A DNA stretch of 64,000 bases from Maratus speciosus (GCA_963932465.1 OZ010800.1:29080852-29144851), one strand, 5' to 3'; positions 44,980 to 57,600 are shown, numbered from the stretch's first letter. Program-made: numbers and translations. The notes: a model not told the origin generated them from the letters alone.

Positions 44980-47015
44980 GTTAGAGAGAGAAATCCCCCC
45001 CCCCTTAAAATCATTCAAGTACCCCATTCAAGTACTCTTGCAGTAATTTTCTTCAAATTCTTGGACTGGATATTTTTTTTTCAACCATGCCGGACAGTGT
45101 GCTTTCTTGGTGTGCCGTGATATCCTGCACTCATAACATTGTGCTCGATGGATGGATGCGATTTTCTCCGACGGACAGTGATGGAACCCATTCTAGTGTT
45201 TCTTCGAGCCACTCTTGTTTCGCCTGTATGCCTCCTCCCCCCCTCTGATGTTGGTACGGTTGTTTCTTCGTTCCTGCTCACCATCACATCCCCCAGATGA
45301 TCGGAATTAGTCCGCAAATTGATCTTATATCGTCACTAATCATAGAAAAAAAACGTGACTTCAGCGGTTCGCCTTGTGTGTGTTTGTGTCGACGTTTTGC
45401 TTTCCCCTTTCGACAGAATATTGTGACCTAGTGTGTTATCATTTACGTGCGTGTGCATTCAACGGTGCCTGGAGATTATTGTGTGGAATGTGAAAAAGTA
45501 AAAAGTTCGCGTGCATTGCGGCAAAGGTGTACGTTAAATCTTATGCTACGATTTTTTAGGAAAGTGTCTTCAAAAAGTTTTCTTTTTTCCAAGTGTTGCG
45601 TCAATGATTTACGTGTGTTACGTCAAGTATGTGTTGTCTTCAAGTGAAAATTAATAAAAAAAAATATGTGTTGACAAATGTCACATAAACGCTCTAATCA
45701 GGTGTAAATTTTTTTGTAAAGGAAAAGAAAGTGCATATCAACAGAATTAGTGCGTCCGAATATATTTCAAATTATGTGAACAATTTTCTTTTAATCTCTG
45801 CTTCACCTATCAACAAAATAACTATTCGCTTCTGGTACATAAATGAGATTAAAAAAAAGATTTGCTTCAGTTTTCATCATCAAATTTGCATCAGATTGAT
45901 TTGTTTGTTGCTGGTTTCTGCCATCTTTGCTTGTAAAAAAATCAGTGCCAATATGTTCGCAATAATAAAAGTGGTACACCTGATAAAAAAAGGAAAACGT
46001 GAAGTTATATAAAAAAAGTGCAAACGTACAGAAATGTACCATCGTATGTCTGCGAATAATACAACAAAAAAATTCTACGGCTAGGAATAGAAATTAAATA
46101 ATAAAAGTGTCTAGTTTTCACTGCATAAGCATGAACACGGAAAATTCTAGTTTTTCTTTTAAACTTTAATTGTAATAAATACAGTAAATTAGTTATTATT
46201 ATTTTGCTTTATTTTTATCTGTAGGTATGCGTTATGATTTATCAATTTCCCTTTCCATGCTGTTTGGGTAAAAAAAAATATAGATATAAAATGATGACTT
46301 CTTACTATTCAGTATATTTGTTAGCATGAACAGAGAAGTTTACGAAATTGAAGCTGTATATTTTAAATGTTTTATCTGGCACTTGTAATTTTTTTTGTCT
46401 TCTCTTTTCTTGCTTTATTTTGAAAGGTAAGTTTTTTTTTTTAAATTCACTATTGCAGTGCATATTTATTTTATATTGATATTTAGGTGATTAATTATTT
46501 TCCATACAGAAAATAAAATGTCATTTAGTTAAAATGTGTTTGTGATAGGCTAGGCATATTAACATTTATTGCCCTCGTTTCCAAAGGTGCCTTATAAAAT
46601 TTTCTTGGCTACTATTTGATAGTTATTTATTGATTTTTTTTTTTTTTTGCTTGTACTCAGCATTTACAAGTGAATATTATTTTTGCACGCATATTATTGG
46701 AAGATGTTGCAGTGATTTTGTGCTGTTTTCTATATAATATTTGAGGGTGTATAAATTTTTCTTACTGTATGAATATTTCAGATACTGCATACTTTTAAAA
46801 TAGACAGAAATCTTTTTTGAGAACGTCGAATTTTTTTTCTTCTCTTTTAATCTGCTCATTCAAAAAAAAAGAGAAAGGGAGAGAAAATATTTGTTTGATT
46901 TTTTCTTTTTCTTGCTGTTTTGCTCTAATACAGTAACTAAATTTTAAATTATTGTGCCATCTTTTATTTTTTTTTTTAATTCTTCTTTGGCTACTTTTTC
47001 CAACATTTTTGAAAA
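44974..47015 (+). other. Internal leader of the LTR element
   Basis: About 2 kb upstream of the gag-like gene. AT-rich with T-runs, no open frame with a recognisable motif. Long untranslated leaders occur in many LTR retroelements. Confidence 0.5.
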
Positions 47016-48104
47016 ATGTCACAGGCCGATAGCCATACAGAATTAGAAGTATCTATGGCTGAATTAAAATGTTCTCTGCCGTACATGTTTGAGGAAGCAC
47101 TTAACAGATTTGCGGAAAGGGTAAACACAGAATTCCCTATACTACAGGAACAAATTGGTAGTAAAAACAATGACACTTTAGTTGAAAATATATCTTCTAT
47201 GCATAAGAAATTTTTATGGGAATTTCAAATGTTGGGTAATTTTTTTCAGGTTATAAAAGATGATTATGTTAGGTTGCAGAATAAGAACAAATGTTTACAA
47301 ATTGTTAATACAAAAATTTTGGAAAGATTGCACGCACTCACAGTGAAAGAGAAACATAAAGTTGAAATTAATGAGACGTCTTATCAAAATCAAAGCACAT
47401 CCGAGGCATACAGCGAAATACTATCACCTAAGCGGATTGAAACAACACAAATAGATAATTGTGAAATCAACAGTCTGACTGAAAATTCCTTGCAGCATAA
47501 CTCAAATATTATTTCTGATTTGAAATGCCCACAACAAGATGTTACCACTTCTCCTATAAATAGTAACTTTTCGTTCCCTTTTAGGCATGATTTGAAGCCA
47601 ATTTCAGTTATAATTTGTCAGTTGCCAGAAAATTTTAATATTCCTGATATTCTTTTGGCAATTTCTCACTTAACTGGTATATCCACACCTTCTATTCAAT
47701 TTCAACAAAAATATAAGATGAAATATGTTGAGTTATTTAATTGGATATTTCTAATGCCCCCAAAGATAGCTAAAAGATTAATTATTCATGGCAAAATCAA
47801 AATTCAGTCTGCTGGTTACCCTGTAAAAAGACACTTTTCGGTAAAAAGATGTTTTACATGTCAAAATCTTCTTCATCAGGCAAAATCATGCACAGATAAA
47901 ATTAGGTGTCCTGTATGTGCCTTATCACATAAAGATCCTCATTGTTCAAACAGCCCAAAATGCATTAATTGCATTAGATGTAATGAGGTAAACAACACAA
48001 AATTTAACGTTTTCCATACAGCTTTCTCACATAGATGTCCTACTGTAAAGATATATATAAAAGAGCAACGAGAAACCTTACACAACTGCAATTCATTTCA
48101 TTGA
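47016..48104 (+). CDS. Gag-like nucleic-acid-binding protein, 362 aa
   Basis: Likely nucleocapsid/Gag protein that packages the element's RNA. Residues 1-120 are helical with possible coiled coil. Residues ~120-190 are polar and low-complexity. Residues ~195-275 (FRHDLKPISVIICQLPE to GYPVKRHFSVKR) resemble the PRE_C2HC/RRM-like region that precedes zinc knuckles in Gag proteins of jockey- and I-type non-LTR elements. Three knuckles follow: C279-C282-H287-C292 (CX2CX4HX4C), C298-C301-H305-C310 (CX2CX3HX4C), and a longer one from C316/C319 to H334/C341. The start ATG follows a pyrimidine-rich stretch and no upstream in-frame extension is evident. Uninterrupted and AT-rich like the host. The odd point is a non-LTR-style Gag inside an LTR-bounded element. 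Alternatives are a captured Gag or a domesticated gene. Confidence 0.75.
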   Translation: MSQADSHTELEVSMAELKCSLPYMFEEALNRFAERVNTEFPILQEQIGSKNNDTLVENISSMHKKFLWEFQMLGNFFQVIKDDYVRLQNKNKCLQIVNTKILERLHALTVKEKHKVEINETSYQNQSTSEAYSEILSPKRIETTQIDNCEINSLTENSLQHNSNIISDLKCPQQDVTTSPINSNFSFPFRHDLKPISVIICQLPENFNIPDILLAISHLTGISTPSIQFQQKYKMKYVELFNWIFLMPPKIAKRLIIHGKIKIQSAGYPVKRHFSVKRCFTCQNLLHQAKSCTDKIRCPVCALSHKDPHCSNSPKCINCIRCNEVNNTKFNVFHTAFSHRCPTVKIYIKEQRETLHNCNSFH

Positions 48105-50775
48105 ACACATTTTTTTTATATAGATATAAAAAAAAGACCTCTTTACAAGATAAATTATTTTTTTCTCTTGCTGCATTTTGTATTGTGAAGGATTCTTTAA
48201 AAAGAAAGTTCATTAAAAAAAAAAAGAAAAAAAACATTTCACTGTGTTAGACAGTTATGTACATCCTAATACTTCACCATATGGCATTAGTGATAATTTA
48301 TTTCGCAGTTAACACTTAACTGCAAATTTAAATATATTTTTTTTTAGAAATTATGTGTGTACTGTTAGGTATACCTTTTTGTCATTCGATTATTACTGCA
48401 GGAATGGTCGGATGATTAAAAGATTGTATGGGAGAGTAAAATACATTGATGCAAGTCATCAGTTTTTTTATTCTCGCTTGTAAAGGTTTTGGTAGTACAG
48501 GTGTACACACAAACACTGTACAGATGTGTCTTCCCTTTTTTTTTGCACCACTTACACTTAAACGATTTTAGATATTTTTTTTTTCCTACTTTGGTAATTT
48601 GATAGATACAAGTGATGGAAACATCACATCACATTGCACTCTTTACATTCAGTTGTGGTTTTGGAATTTACATTTTCACAATATAATTTAATAACAGTTT
48701 CTATTTTTGTCTCTTACTTAACATTTATTTTAAAATTGACGGTATTTTTTTTTACTTTTGACAACATTAGTTCATGTGCTGCACTTAAGTTTTAGATAGA
48801 TACACAATTAGTTCATGAGATTATTTACACAATTAGTTCATGTGAAATCACACATTAGTTCATGAGATTAGTTACACAATTTAGTTCATGTGAAAACACA
48901 CATTAGTTCATGAGAATAATTACACAATTTTGTTCATGTGAGATTACATTTAGTTCATGTGAGTTTATTTTAGTTCATGGGTATATTTACACAATTTTAG
49001 TTCATGTGAGAATACACTTTGTTCATTAAGATATTATCATACATTGTTCATGAGTTTTTCACACTTTGTTCATTGAGATAATCTAAAACTTTCACACTTT
49101 GTTCATATGTTTATACACTTAGTTCATGGTGTCAAGCAAAACTCTGTATCATTATATAATCGAGTGATATTAATTCATTAATTATGTAATTGAATTCACA
49201 TTCACAAGAATGATTTTGAAGTTTTGTGTTTGTACACACGTACCGTTATTTTTATTTACTTCTACATCTTATGTCAGGTTTTCGTTTTACACTACAGATT
49301 TTTTTTTTCTCTCTTACCCTCTATATACTAATTTTTTTTTCAGTTTGGGTAATGTCATAACTTACTAATGATACCATCACTTTCTTAATTACACAGATTT
49401 TATTTTTAGATTTACATGAAATTATCCTTCACATGACATTTTTACTTGACACATTCATTTTGCGGCAATTAACCTGTAACAGTTCCTTTTTAACACTTTT
49501 GTTATAGACTCCTTGCTTGTAAGTGGCATATAAAGTAAGGTCTCTTTTTACACTACACACAGTAAAATACAGTTTTTAAATTTTTTTTAATATACTTGGT
49601 AGGATGTTTTTGGTTGATGTGTTTAAATGTTTTGCAGAAATTATGACACAATTTAATTATTGTACATTGTTTGCACATACATCTTAAATTTTTATGCAGG
49701 AGATAACTAAATGGCTGTACATTTTTACACATACAGTTAATCTACAGTTTAATTTCATTGTTTACGCAAAGCTGGTGACTTGTTGAAATTTTATTTATAA
49801 CATAAGGTAAATTTATTTTATCTGACATGACATCTGATATCCTTACATGTTGTTTTTTTTCGAAAAATTTATTCAAAGGCATAATGCTAGCTGTTATGTA
49901 CACTTTAGTTATTTTTTTTTAACGCTATTCAAATAGAGTCATTAAACTAAATTTTTGGCATTTTCTCACATTTGAAATTTTTTTAATTAGTGAGTGAAAG
50001 TCTCACGTTGTCTTGTGACGGATACATACACTCATATGACATGAAGAATTTAGCTTTTTTTTCTATGCATTTTTACTTTCTCTTTCATTCTTTTTACTTG
50101 GAACATGTTTGGTTTGGCATAACTTCTACATTTTCAGCGTAGAATTATGCACTCTACTGGGCACTTCTGCATTTTATACACACTTTTGTTACCTTAATAC
50201 AGTAATAACTTCCGCAGATACAACTTTATTTTAATTTTAACCCTTAGTTAACCATTAAGTCATTTTTACAAGCAGTTCATGTGTTGCATATTTGTTTATG
50301 TTGCACAACATTTGCTTATTTAGAGTACATTTTGTGCATCCATATACATACATTACACTAGTTCATGTGTTGATTTACATATTTTGTTCATTTGATTTTA
50401 CACATTGTACTTTGCTAACGATTTATTCGGCAGTATTTCTTTTTGTTTTTTTTTTCCTTACAAGTAGTTCATTGAGTAATACACACTGGCTGGTTTAGAG
50501 TTTAACCAGGGTTTACACACACATTACAAGTAGTTCATTTGTTTTTTAACCCTTATTCACTACATTTTGATGATAACTCATCAATTATGTAATTGAATCT
50601 CACTCGTTGTAAGTGTCTTGGGTTATTACACTTATACTGTCTGTTTATTTTGTTGGCAATTACATTACAATTTTAGTTCATTGAGACATTAATACATAGA
50701 GTCCATGTGATATTATACAATTTGTTCATGTGTTTACTTACACGTTGTGTATGCTTGCGTACACTTTTGTTCATG
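48105..50775 (+). other. Non-coding 3' part of the LTR element, first segment
   Basis: The place where pol would be expected has no frame longer than about 70 codons and no reverse-transcriptase motif. It is T-rich on the plus strand with many TTCATG words. Confidence 0.6.
48760..50765 (+). repeat. Cluster of degenerate TTAGTTCATGWG repeats
   Basis: The word GTTCATG or GTTCATT occurs some thirty times, usually after TTA and alternating with TTACACA or ACACAT, at irregular 25-45-bp spacing in 48760-49130 and more sparsely later. It looks like a decayed minisatellite or an array of binding sites. Confidence 0.75.
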
Positions 50776-52112
50776 CACTGTAAAAAAATTCCGCAACGTT
50801 CCTGGGAAAAATGGGCAGCTGAGTTGCCCATTATTTCCAAGAAACATGTCTTGAAAATGACTGGAACTTTACTGTATATGTTAAAAATTTTCTACAGAAA
50901 TGCCAGTAAGTTTCCTGCGAATTACCAGGAATATTTCTGTTGACAGCAAAACGTTACTGACATTTCACAGCATGCGGGATCCGCAGACGATTTTTACATT
51001 TCCAGTTGACAATTTTCGCTTTATTATCATTATTTGTTAGAATGAAAAAATATTTTGAAATTGACATCAAAATTATTATTTATAATTTACACGAAAAAAT
51101 AAATTTTCAGTTAAAATTCAATAAAGTAAATATATATATGATATATTGTTTCTGAACTTTGCTTAAAATATAAAAATATATAAATGTAAATAATAATTAG
51201 AAAAAAAATCTAGACATAAAATATTTTGGATTTTCGTTAGTAATTATGTTAGTTTACAAGTTAGATAAAATACATATAAATTTTCATGAAAAAAAAAAAA
51301 AAAACTAAACGTAATTGTATATTATTTCCGAAAAAAAAAATTCAAATTTGCATCAATTCAAAGTGTCAAATATATATCAAATTTAAATCAAATTGTAATA
51401 AAGTGTTAAAATATAAAATTAATTAAAAAAGAAAAAAAAATGTCCAGAGGTTGCATCGAACTCGGGCCGTACGGGTGGCGTGCGAGCTTTCTGCGTCCCC
51501 ACCACGAAAGACACGTTGAGAGCTGCAAACTAATGGGTATTTGAAACGTATGCAAAACCCCGGCATCTAATTTCTGAAAATCCAAGTCCCATTTGAAGAA
51601 ATCCTTTCACAAGAATAATTAGAGATAAGAACTCTAAAACATACTTTAAATTAATCAAAATCGGTGAGAATCATGTTTGATGGTCCCCTGGTTAATGGAG
51701 ATCCAAATAATAGGTGTATTTTTTTTACACGGTCTGCTCCTTAAACATTCCACAGACAAGTACGAGATATATCTCTTAGCGATGTCACGGAGGTATTGTA
51801 TTTTCATCTGAATTGTCTTGACACTAGAGACGTAAAGGATTATGTCGTCTATTGATTTATTTGCATTCCATATTGATTTTTTTACATTCATTTAAGGAAT
51901 TCTTTTTCGACACTCGCGCGCGAGCAACGGATTATAGCAAAAAAATAATAAATGGCGGCCGCAGCGTTTTGCTGTTTCCAACTTTTCGTTCAGGAACGTT
52001 TCAGATAAGAAAACCAGAATTTCACAGGAAAGAGCTAAATTATTCTGAAAACCTGAGAAAAGGCGAAACGTTCCTGGATTTTACATGGAACGTTACCATT
52101 TTTTTTACAGTG
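50776..52112. mobile_element. CACTGTAAAAAA-ended DNA element nested in the LTR element
   Basis: The ends are CACTGTAAAAAAATTCCG on the left and, in reverse complement on the right, CACTGTAAAAAAAATGG; both ends carry AACGTTCC nearby. Removing it restores GTTCATG-TGTTGC, a word of the surrounding repeat, and implies a 2-bp TG duplication. Such ends are found in CACTA/Mirage/Chapaev relatives. 1337 bp, no transposase. A GC-richer part at 51440-51510 has a tRNA B-box-like word on the minus strand (GTTCGATGC). Confidence 0.75.
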
Positions 52113-53494
52113 TGTGTTGCATTACAAGTAGTTCATGAGTTTGGGAGTTTCCTCCCCCGCCCTCCACACACATACAGTTTCTCCTTTACTTTCCTATATT
52201 TTAAATTTTACACCATGTTCCAATATTAAAATACTTCTTTTTAACAGTTTTTTTTTGTGTTTGCATAATGTCATAATATATCAATGACAACATCACTTTG
52301 TCTATGTACAAAGATTTTAAAGTTACAAGGAGTTATCCGTCACATGACATACTAAACTACACATACATTTCGAATTTGTTTATTTTTAACATGTTACATT
52401 TTAACACTTTGCTTAGATACTTCTTACTTGAAAGTGGCAGATCGAGTAAGGTATCTTGTTACATTATATAACATTTAGATACATTTTTCTTACCTTTTTT
52501 TTTCATATTCTTGCAAGGAGTAAAAAAAAAAAATTACTCTAGTGATTACACAGGCACTTCATATCATGCAGAATCTTGAACATTTTAATTATTACACAGA
52601 AATACAGGACGGCAGTGTGTAAATTTATCAAATGCTAACTTATATTATACTTTGACTTCTTGTTACAGCGGGAACTTAGTTATAGTGCAGGTATCTAAAA
52701 AATATATACCCTTATTATCTAAGGCAGAAGCCCTAAGCTGACGCCATAATACTTTTGGTCTCCACAAGAGTTAGGGCTGCACCTGTTTGAAGCGTGCTAC
52801 ATGCACACCTTTTTGGTAGTCCTGTGCCTTGTGCACAAATTTTTCTTTTCATATACGATTCATCTTTAGTGTAATACAGTACATTTTAACTTGTATTTTA
52901 TATATATACATACAATACTTTTCTTTGTTTCTTTAAAAAAATAAGTTCTTATTGGAGTGTTTTGTTTTAATTTGCTTGCATTTCGTATGAAATTATGATC
53001 TCATTGTAAGATCACATTGTGAGAAGTTATAAAATATGTCTAATGTAAACGCTTCTCTTTGGAATCATGACACAACAAAAAAGCTGGTACCAGCGCCACA
53101 AACATTGAGCCACATAAAAAACATAGGATCCTAACTTTTCGTCAAATGTGGCACATTTTTTTTTCTCTTGTGGCATATTGAATTGATAAATAAGAGTTGT
53201 TTTAAATATAAAAGTAAATATAAATATAAAAAAGAGTTGTTTTGAATTATTTGAAAGCAAGCAAATATGTTTATATACTACCTTTCTATTTTATTACTTA
53301 AATTACTTGAAATGATGCTCTAATAGCATTTTAGAGAAACAGGTTCAAACATTTTTCTGTTATTGGATACAATTTTTTTTATATTTCTATGTAGATTGTA
53401 TACTCTGTATGTGCGATGGTGGACAAAGGATTTTAAGTAGATATAAAGCTGCAACGTACACGTTTCAGCTTTCTTCTGTGCTCGGGGTGAGTTA
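52113..53494 (+). other. Non-coding 3' part of the LTR element, second segment
   Basis: AT-rich, with a few more TTCATG words near the start. It runs up to the 3' LTR and carries no motif. Confidence 0.55.
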
Positions 53495-54420
53495 TGTGAC
53501 AGCGTTTCTGTCCCATAGCTATAATTTTTATTCAAAATTAATTTAAAACATAATTTTTACTTTTAAATCACATTATCCCCCCCTCTTTCTTATGCTGAAA
53601 TATGTAATTAAATTCATTTCTCAAAACCATCCAGCTTTTATTAAAAGGGTTTTGCTTTCTTCTTTCTAAAAACATCTTTATTTCCAGCCGCAAAGATTCA
53701 TTCCTTTTTTTTCTTGTTCCTTATCTGTCAGTTACCACTCCCAGTGCAAAGAAATAAATAAGAATTAAATGGCACATCTGCTAGTATCAAGGTCTGCATT
53801 AGTTGCATCGGATTTTTGCGCGCCACATTGATAAGAATTTTTATCTCTACTAATACGTGAACGTTGCATATGTATTAACAATAAAAAAGTAAAAATGAAC
53901 AGATCTTATGGGAAGCATGTATTTATCGTGTTTTGTGGTCGAGCTAAAAGCCAGATGCCTGTGATTTCCAGCATTTTTCTCAGGCAGCGGTCTACTTTGT
54001 AAAATCTGTTGTATAAACAAGTTTCGCTTTTCTGACGGATTTCTCATCGTATTAGAAGCGCTTGCTTGCAATCTCGGCCTCCCCCGTCCGGTTGTGTCAC
54101 CACATTTTTGCGGTAATGTTTATCGCCAAAAGCCTTTGTTCACTTTCTCGCAGTTACCAAAAGTTGTAAATTGGCGATTCTGTGCAACGCCAAGATTTCT
54201 TGACTTCGTGCAAAAACTGGACTTCTGCTTCAGCTTTCGAGATGTAAAGTTGTCTAAAAGAAAAGGCGCTTCGTCGTCCCATGTATTATGGGGTCTCTCT
54301 CTCCCATTGTTAACTGAACCACCTTTTAAATGACCTTTTTAAATAAAGAGTACCTTCCAGTAAAGTTATAGTTGGAGTTTTTTTTTAGCATTTAGAACCC
54401 GGTCTTCAATCAATGCTATA
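53495..54420 (+). repeat. 3' LTR (926 bp)
   Basis: Matches the 5' LTR end to end except for about 15 substitutions and short C/T-run indels. AATAAA at about 54342. The 79-codon frame recurs at 54094-54333. Confidence 0.85.
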
Positions 54421-54425
54421 GGTGC

Positions 54426-54895
54426 TTTCGGCATTTTAATGTTTGCTGATATCGGACCATATTCGACAATAGTACGGATAGTTATCGCGGTACGGTCGGC
54501 ACAGTATCGCTGCCGCCGTTGCAGGTACCGGACCGTGTTCGAAATGTATGCGGACTACGGTCGGCACAGTATCGCTGCCGGCGTTGCCGGTACCGGACCG
54601 TGTTCGAAATGTATGCGGACTACGGTCGGCACGATATCTCGGCGTTGCCGATACCGGACCATACTCGGTAGGTGTGCGGATAACTGTCGGTGTGCAGTCG
54701 GCACAACATTATGAAGACGGTGCTATCAGCATTGCCGGTACTGGACCAGCTGTGCACCTATCTGTCGGGCGTCTCTCGCCCGGCGTGTCGAAAAAGATAC
54801 GGAACCGGTACGGCAGCCGGTATCGTGCCGATACCGTCGGTAACGGCAAAGCGGCTGTCGGCCGATTATTTACCGATAGCTCTGTGTTTGCTGGG
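54426..54895. mobile_element. Right part of a CCCAGCAAACA-type element with 65-bp tandem repeats
   Basis: GC- and CpG-rich. A unit starting TACGGTCGGCACAGTATCGC recurs at 54491, 54556 and 54621. The segment ends GCTCTGTGTTTGCTGGG, almost the same as the right end of the 10615-13264 element (GCTCTGTGTTTGTTGGG). The left end is not seen; it was lost before or around the LTR element insertion. Open frames up to 118 codons are shadows of the GC-rich repeat. Confidence 0.65.
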
Positions 54896-55037
54896 TTATT
54901 CTGAGATAGTGACGTCCTACACAAACGTTATTGTAGATGTTTATGATTGGATCGTAAATGAGGAATTCTTCAGCGGATTTGGATGACATCGTTTTATATA
55001 AATAAAATCGCGTGTTATAATTCTTAAAACTGAGCTC

Positions 55038-55311
55038 CAGTAGAGTCTCGATTATCCGAGTCGCGCTTAACCGAGTCTCTGCTTTAACCCACATATTTTC
55101 TTGTGATGGACTGGTGGCTTCTATTATTATGAAACAGCCCTTATAAATGAAGTGTTAGGCGAAAATGTAAGAGCAGTCGTAAAAAGTTAGAACTCTGATT
55201 TCCTTGTCAGAATGGCTGTTTCATAATAATAGATGCCATCAGTCCATCAGAAGAAAAGGATCCATTCCAATAGTTTTAGTTCGATTAACTTGGATAATCG
55301 GGACTCTACTG
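55038..55311. mobile_element. Tigger/pogo-like MITE
   Basis: The ends are CAGTAGAGTCTCGATTATCC and, on the right in reverse complement, CAGTAGAGTCCCGATTATCC, which are the CAGT...GATTATCC ends of Tigger-type elements. The right flank is TA; the left has mutated. The middle has a second inverted repeat (TTCTATTATTATGAAACAGC and its complement). Confidence 0.78.
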
Positions 55312-55790
55312 TATCTATATTTATATACATATATTTTTTTTTCATCGGGGGCGACACTAAATTCTGGAAAAGCAGAATTCCTGTTCTCTAGTTATTTATA
55401 TATTTTAAAATTCACTGTAAGTGAATATGTTGAAACTGAAATGCAAGTGAATATTCTGAAGTGAATGAGATAAGCATTTTTGTCAAGATGTGAACTTGAA
55501 AACGGAAATATGTAGAATACAAAATTAAAATTACTGGACCGTGTGGGGAAAGTAATTTCCCTATTTCTTAATTTTAAGATTTTAGCTAATTTTATTGGAA
55601 AACACGAAGGTAAAATGCGAAGAACCCGATTAGAAAAGAATAATCAGTACTGAATTTCAATGGAAATTTTACCAAATCAGTCAGCTATAGCCAAGTTGGC
55701 TTAATTTATGGCGACTCAATTTTTGTCGTCAAATCCGGCGATATTTTGTCAACTGTCACCAAGTTTGGCGAAATTTTGGACGTTAATACA
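55312..55790. other. AT-rich DNA without a gene
   Basis: No repeat or motif recognised. An 86-codon frame (55204-55464) overlaps the MITE and has no support. Confidence 0.4.
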
Positions 55791-56079
55791 TATGTCGTAG
55801 GCTAATTGAGAAATCCGGCTCTTTGCAAACAGCCTGAGGCTCTTTGCAAAGAGCCGGGCTAATTGGAGAATCCATCTCCCGTTTTCAAATTAGCCTGATA
55901 TTTTCCAGGCTTATTGCAAAGAGCCTAGAAAGCGTTAGGCTAATTGAAAAATGACCACTTATTATCCGATCAGGGTGATATTTTTAGCTCACAGGCTATC
56001 AAAGCATGAGAGCTTATGTGCCCGCCGATTCCGTATGTACGTGTGTACGTATGTACGTAAAGCGATAACTCTCGATAGA

Positions 56080-57600
56080 AATATCCGATTTGCTACAATT
56101 TTTTTTTTATAGGTTCATTCTCATAAGGTGCTTCCCTGATTATTTTTTGGGTTCATTGGTTAAGGATAAAGGGGGAAAAGGGGGGCTAATCCCCCCACTT
56201 AATTTATATAAATGGGTTTTTCATGCAGAAATATTCGATTTGCTCCAAATTTGGTATACCGGTTTATTGTGTTAAGGAGCTTCCCTGATTATATTTGGAA
56301 GCTCATTATTTAAGTATAAAGGGGGGAAAGGGGGGGTACCCCTCTTAATTTAGATAAATCGGTTTTTCGTGATGAATTATTCGATTTGCTCCAAATTTGG
56401 TATACCGGTTTATTAAGTTAAGGAGCTGCCTTGATTAGATTTGGAGGTTCATTAGTTACATATAAAGGGAGGAAAGGGGGGCTATCCCTTCGTAATTTAA
56501 ATAGATGGGTTTTTCATGCAGAAATATGCGATTTGCTATAAATTTGGTATACCGGTTAATTATGTTAAGCAGCTTCCCTGATTACATTTGGAAGCCCATT
56601 ATTATGTATAAAGGGGGGAGGGAGAAAGGGGGCAATTGCCTCTCCCCTTAATTTAGATAAATGCGTTTTTTATGTAGAATTATTGAATTAGATCAAATTT
56701 GGTATACTGGTTTATTATGTTAAGGAGATGAATTGATTAGATTTGGAGGTTCATTAGTTAAGCATAAAGGGATTAAAGGGGGCTAGACCCCCCCTCTTAA
56801 TTTAGATAAATAGGTTTTTCATGCAGAGTTATTCAATCTGCTCCAAATTTCGTATACCGGTTTATTATGTTAAGGAGCTTTCCTGATTAGATTTGGAGGT
56901 TAATTACTTAAGTATAAAGGGAGGAAAGGGGGGCTGGACCCCCCCTTAATTTAGATAAATGGGTTTTTCATGCAGAGTTATTCGAATTGCTGCAAATTTC
57001 TTATACGGTTTATTATGTTAAGGTGCTGCCTTGATTAGATTTGGATATTTATTGGTTAAGTATAAAGGAGGGACAGGGGCTAGTGTCCGCTTAATTTAGA
57101 TAAATGGGATTTTCATACAGAGTTATTCGATTTGCTTCAAATTTGATATACCAGTTTATTACGATATGGCTTCTTTCATTTGATTTGGAGGTTCATTGCT
57201 TAAGTATAAAAGGGGGGAAAAGGGGGGTAATTGCCCCTCCCCTTAATTTAGATAAATGTGTTTTCATGCAGAATTATCTAATTTAGTTTATTTTTTTTTC
57301 TAGGTTCATTCTAATAAAGAGCTTTTCTGATTAGATTTGAAAGTTCATTGGTTCAGCATAAAGGGAGAAATGGGGTAGCTAATACCCACCCCCATTAATT
57401 TAGTGAAATGGTTTTTTCATGCAGAATTATGTGATTTGCTTCAAATTTGGTATACCAGTTTATTATGTTAAGTAGCTTCCCTGATTAGATTTGGAGGTTC
57501 TTTGTTTAAGTATAAAGGGGGAGGGGAAACGGGGCTAATACCTTTATTTATTTTTCGAGGGGCATTATTTTTTTAAATAAGAGTATAATATACAATTAGT
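56080..57600 (+). repeat. ~150-bp tandem array, left arm
   Basis: About ten units. Markers are CCAAATTTGGTATACCGGTT and TTAATTTAGATAAATGGG. Each unit has a G-rich part (AAAGGGGGGAAAGGGGGGCT) followed by a C-run that can pair with it. Confidence 0.88.

Larger units (their letters stand above)
43970..54420 (+). mobile_element. LTR retroelement carrying only a gag-like gene
   Basis: Two direct repeats of ~930 bp bracket ~8.6 kb. The whole is flanked by a perfect 5-bp duplication GGTGC (43965-43969 and 54421-54425). Six nt after the 5' LTR lies TGGTGCATCG (44909-44918), complementary to the 3' end including CCA of insect tRNA-Gly. One gag-like frame is present at 47016-48104. I find no protease, reverse transcriptase, RNase H or integrase motif on either strand, so mobility would depend on another element. 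The LTRs differ by roughly 15 substitutions by eye. The purine tract before the 3' LTR (CTCGGGGTGAG) is weak, and the LTRs start TG but end TA rather than CA. Confidence 0.78.

Noticed and set aside
43970..54420. Simple segmental direct repeat rather than an LTR element
   Set aside because: The 5-bp target duplication, the primer site just inside the 5' repeat, AATAAA placement and the gag-like gene together favour an LTR element.
54439..54986. Arg/Gly/Ala-rich frames up to 118 codons
   Set aside because: Products of the GC-rich 65-bp repeat of a transposon end; present in overlapping frames on both strands.
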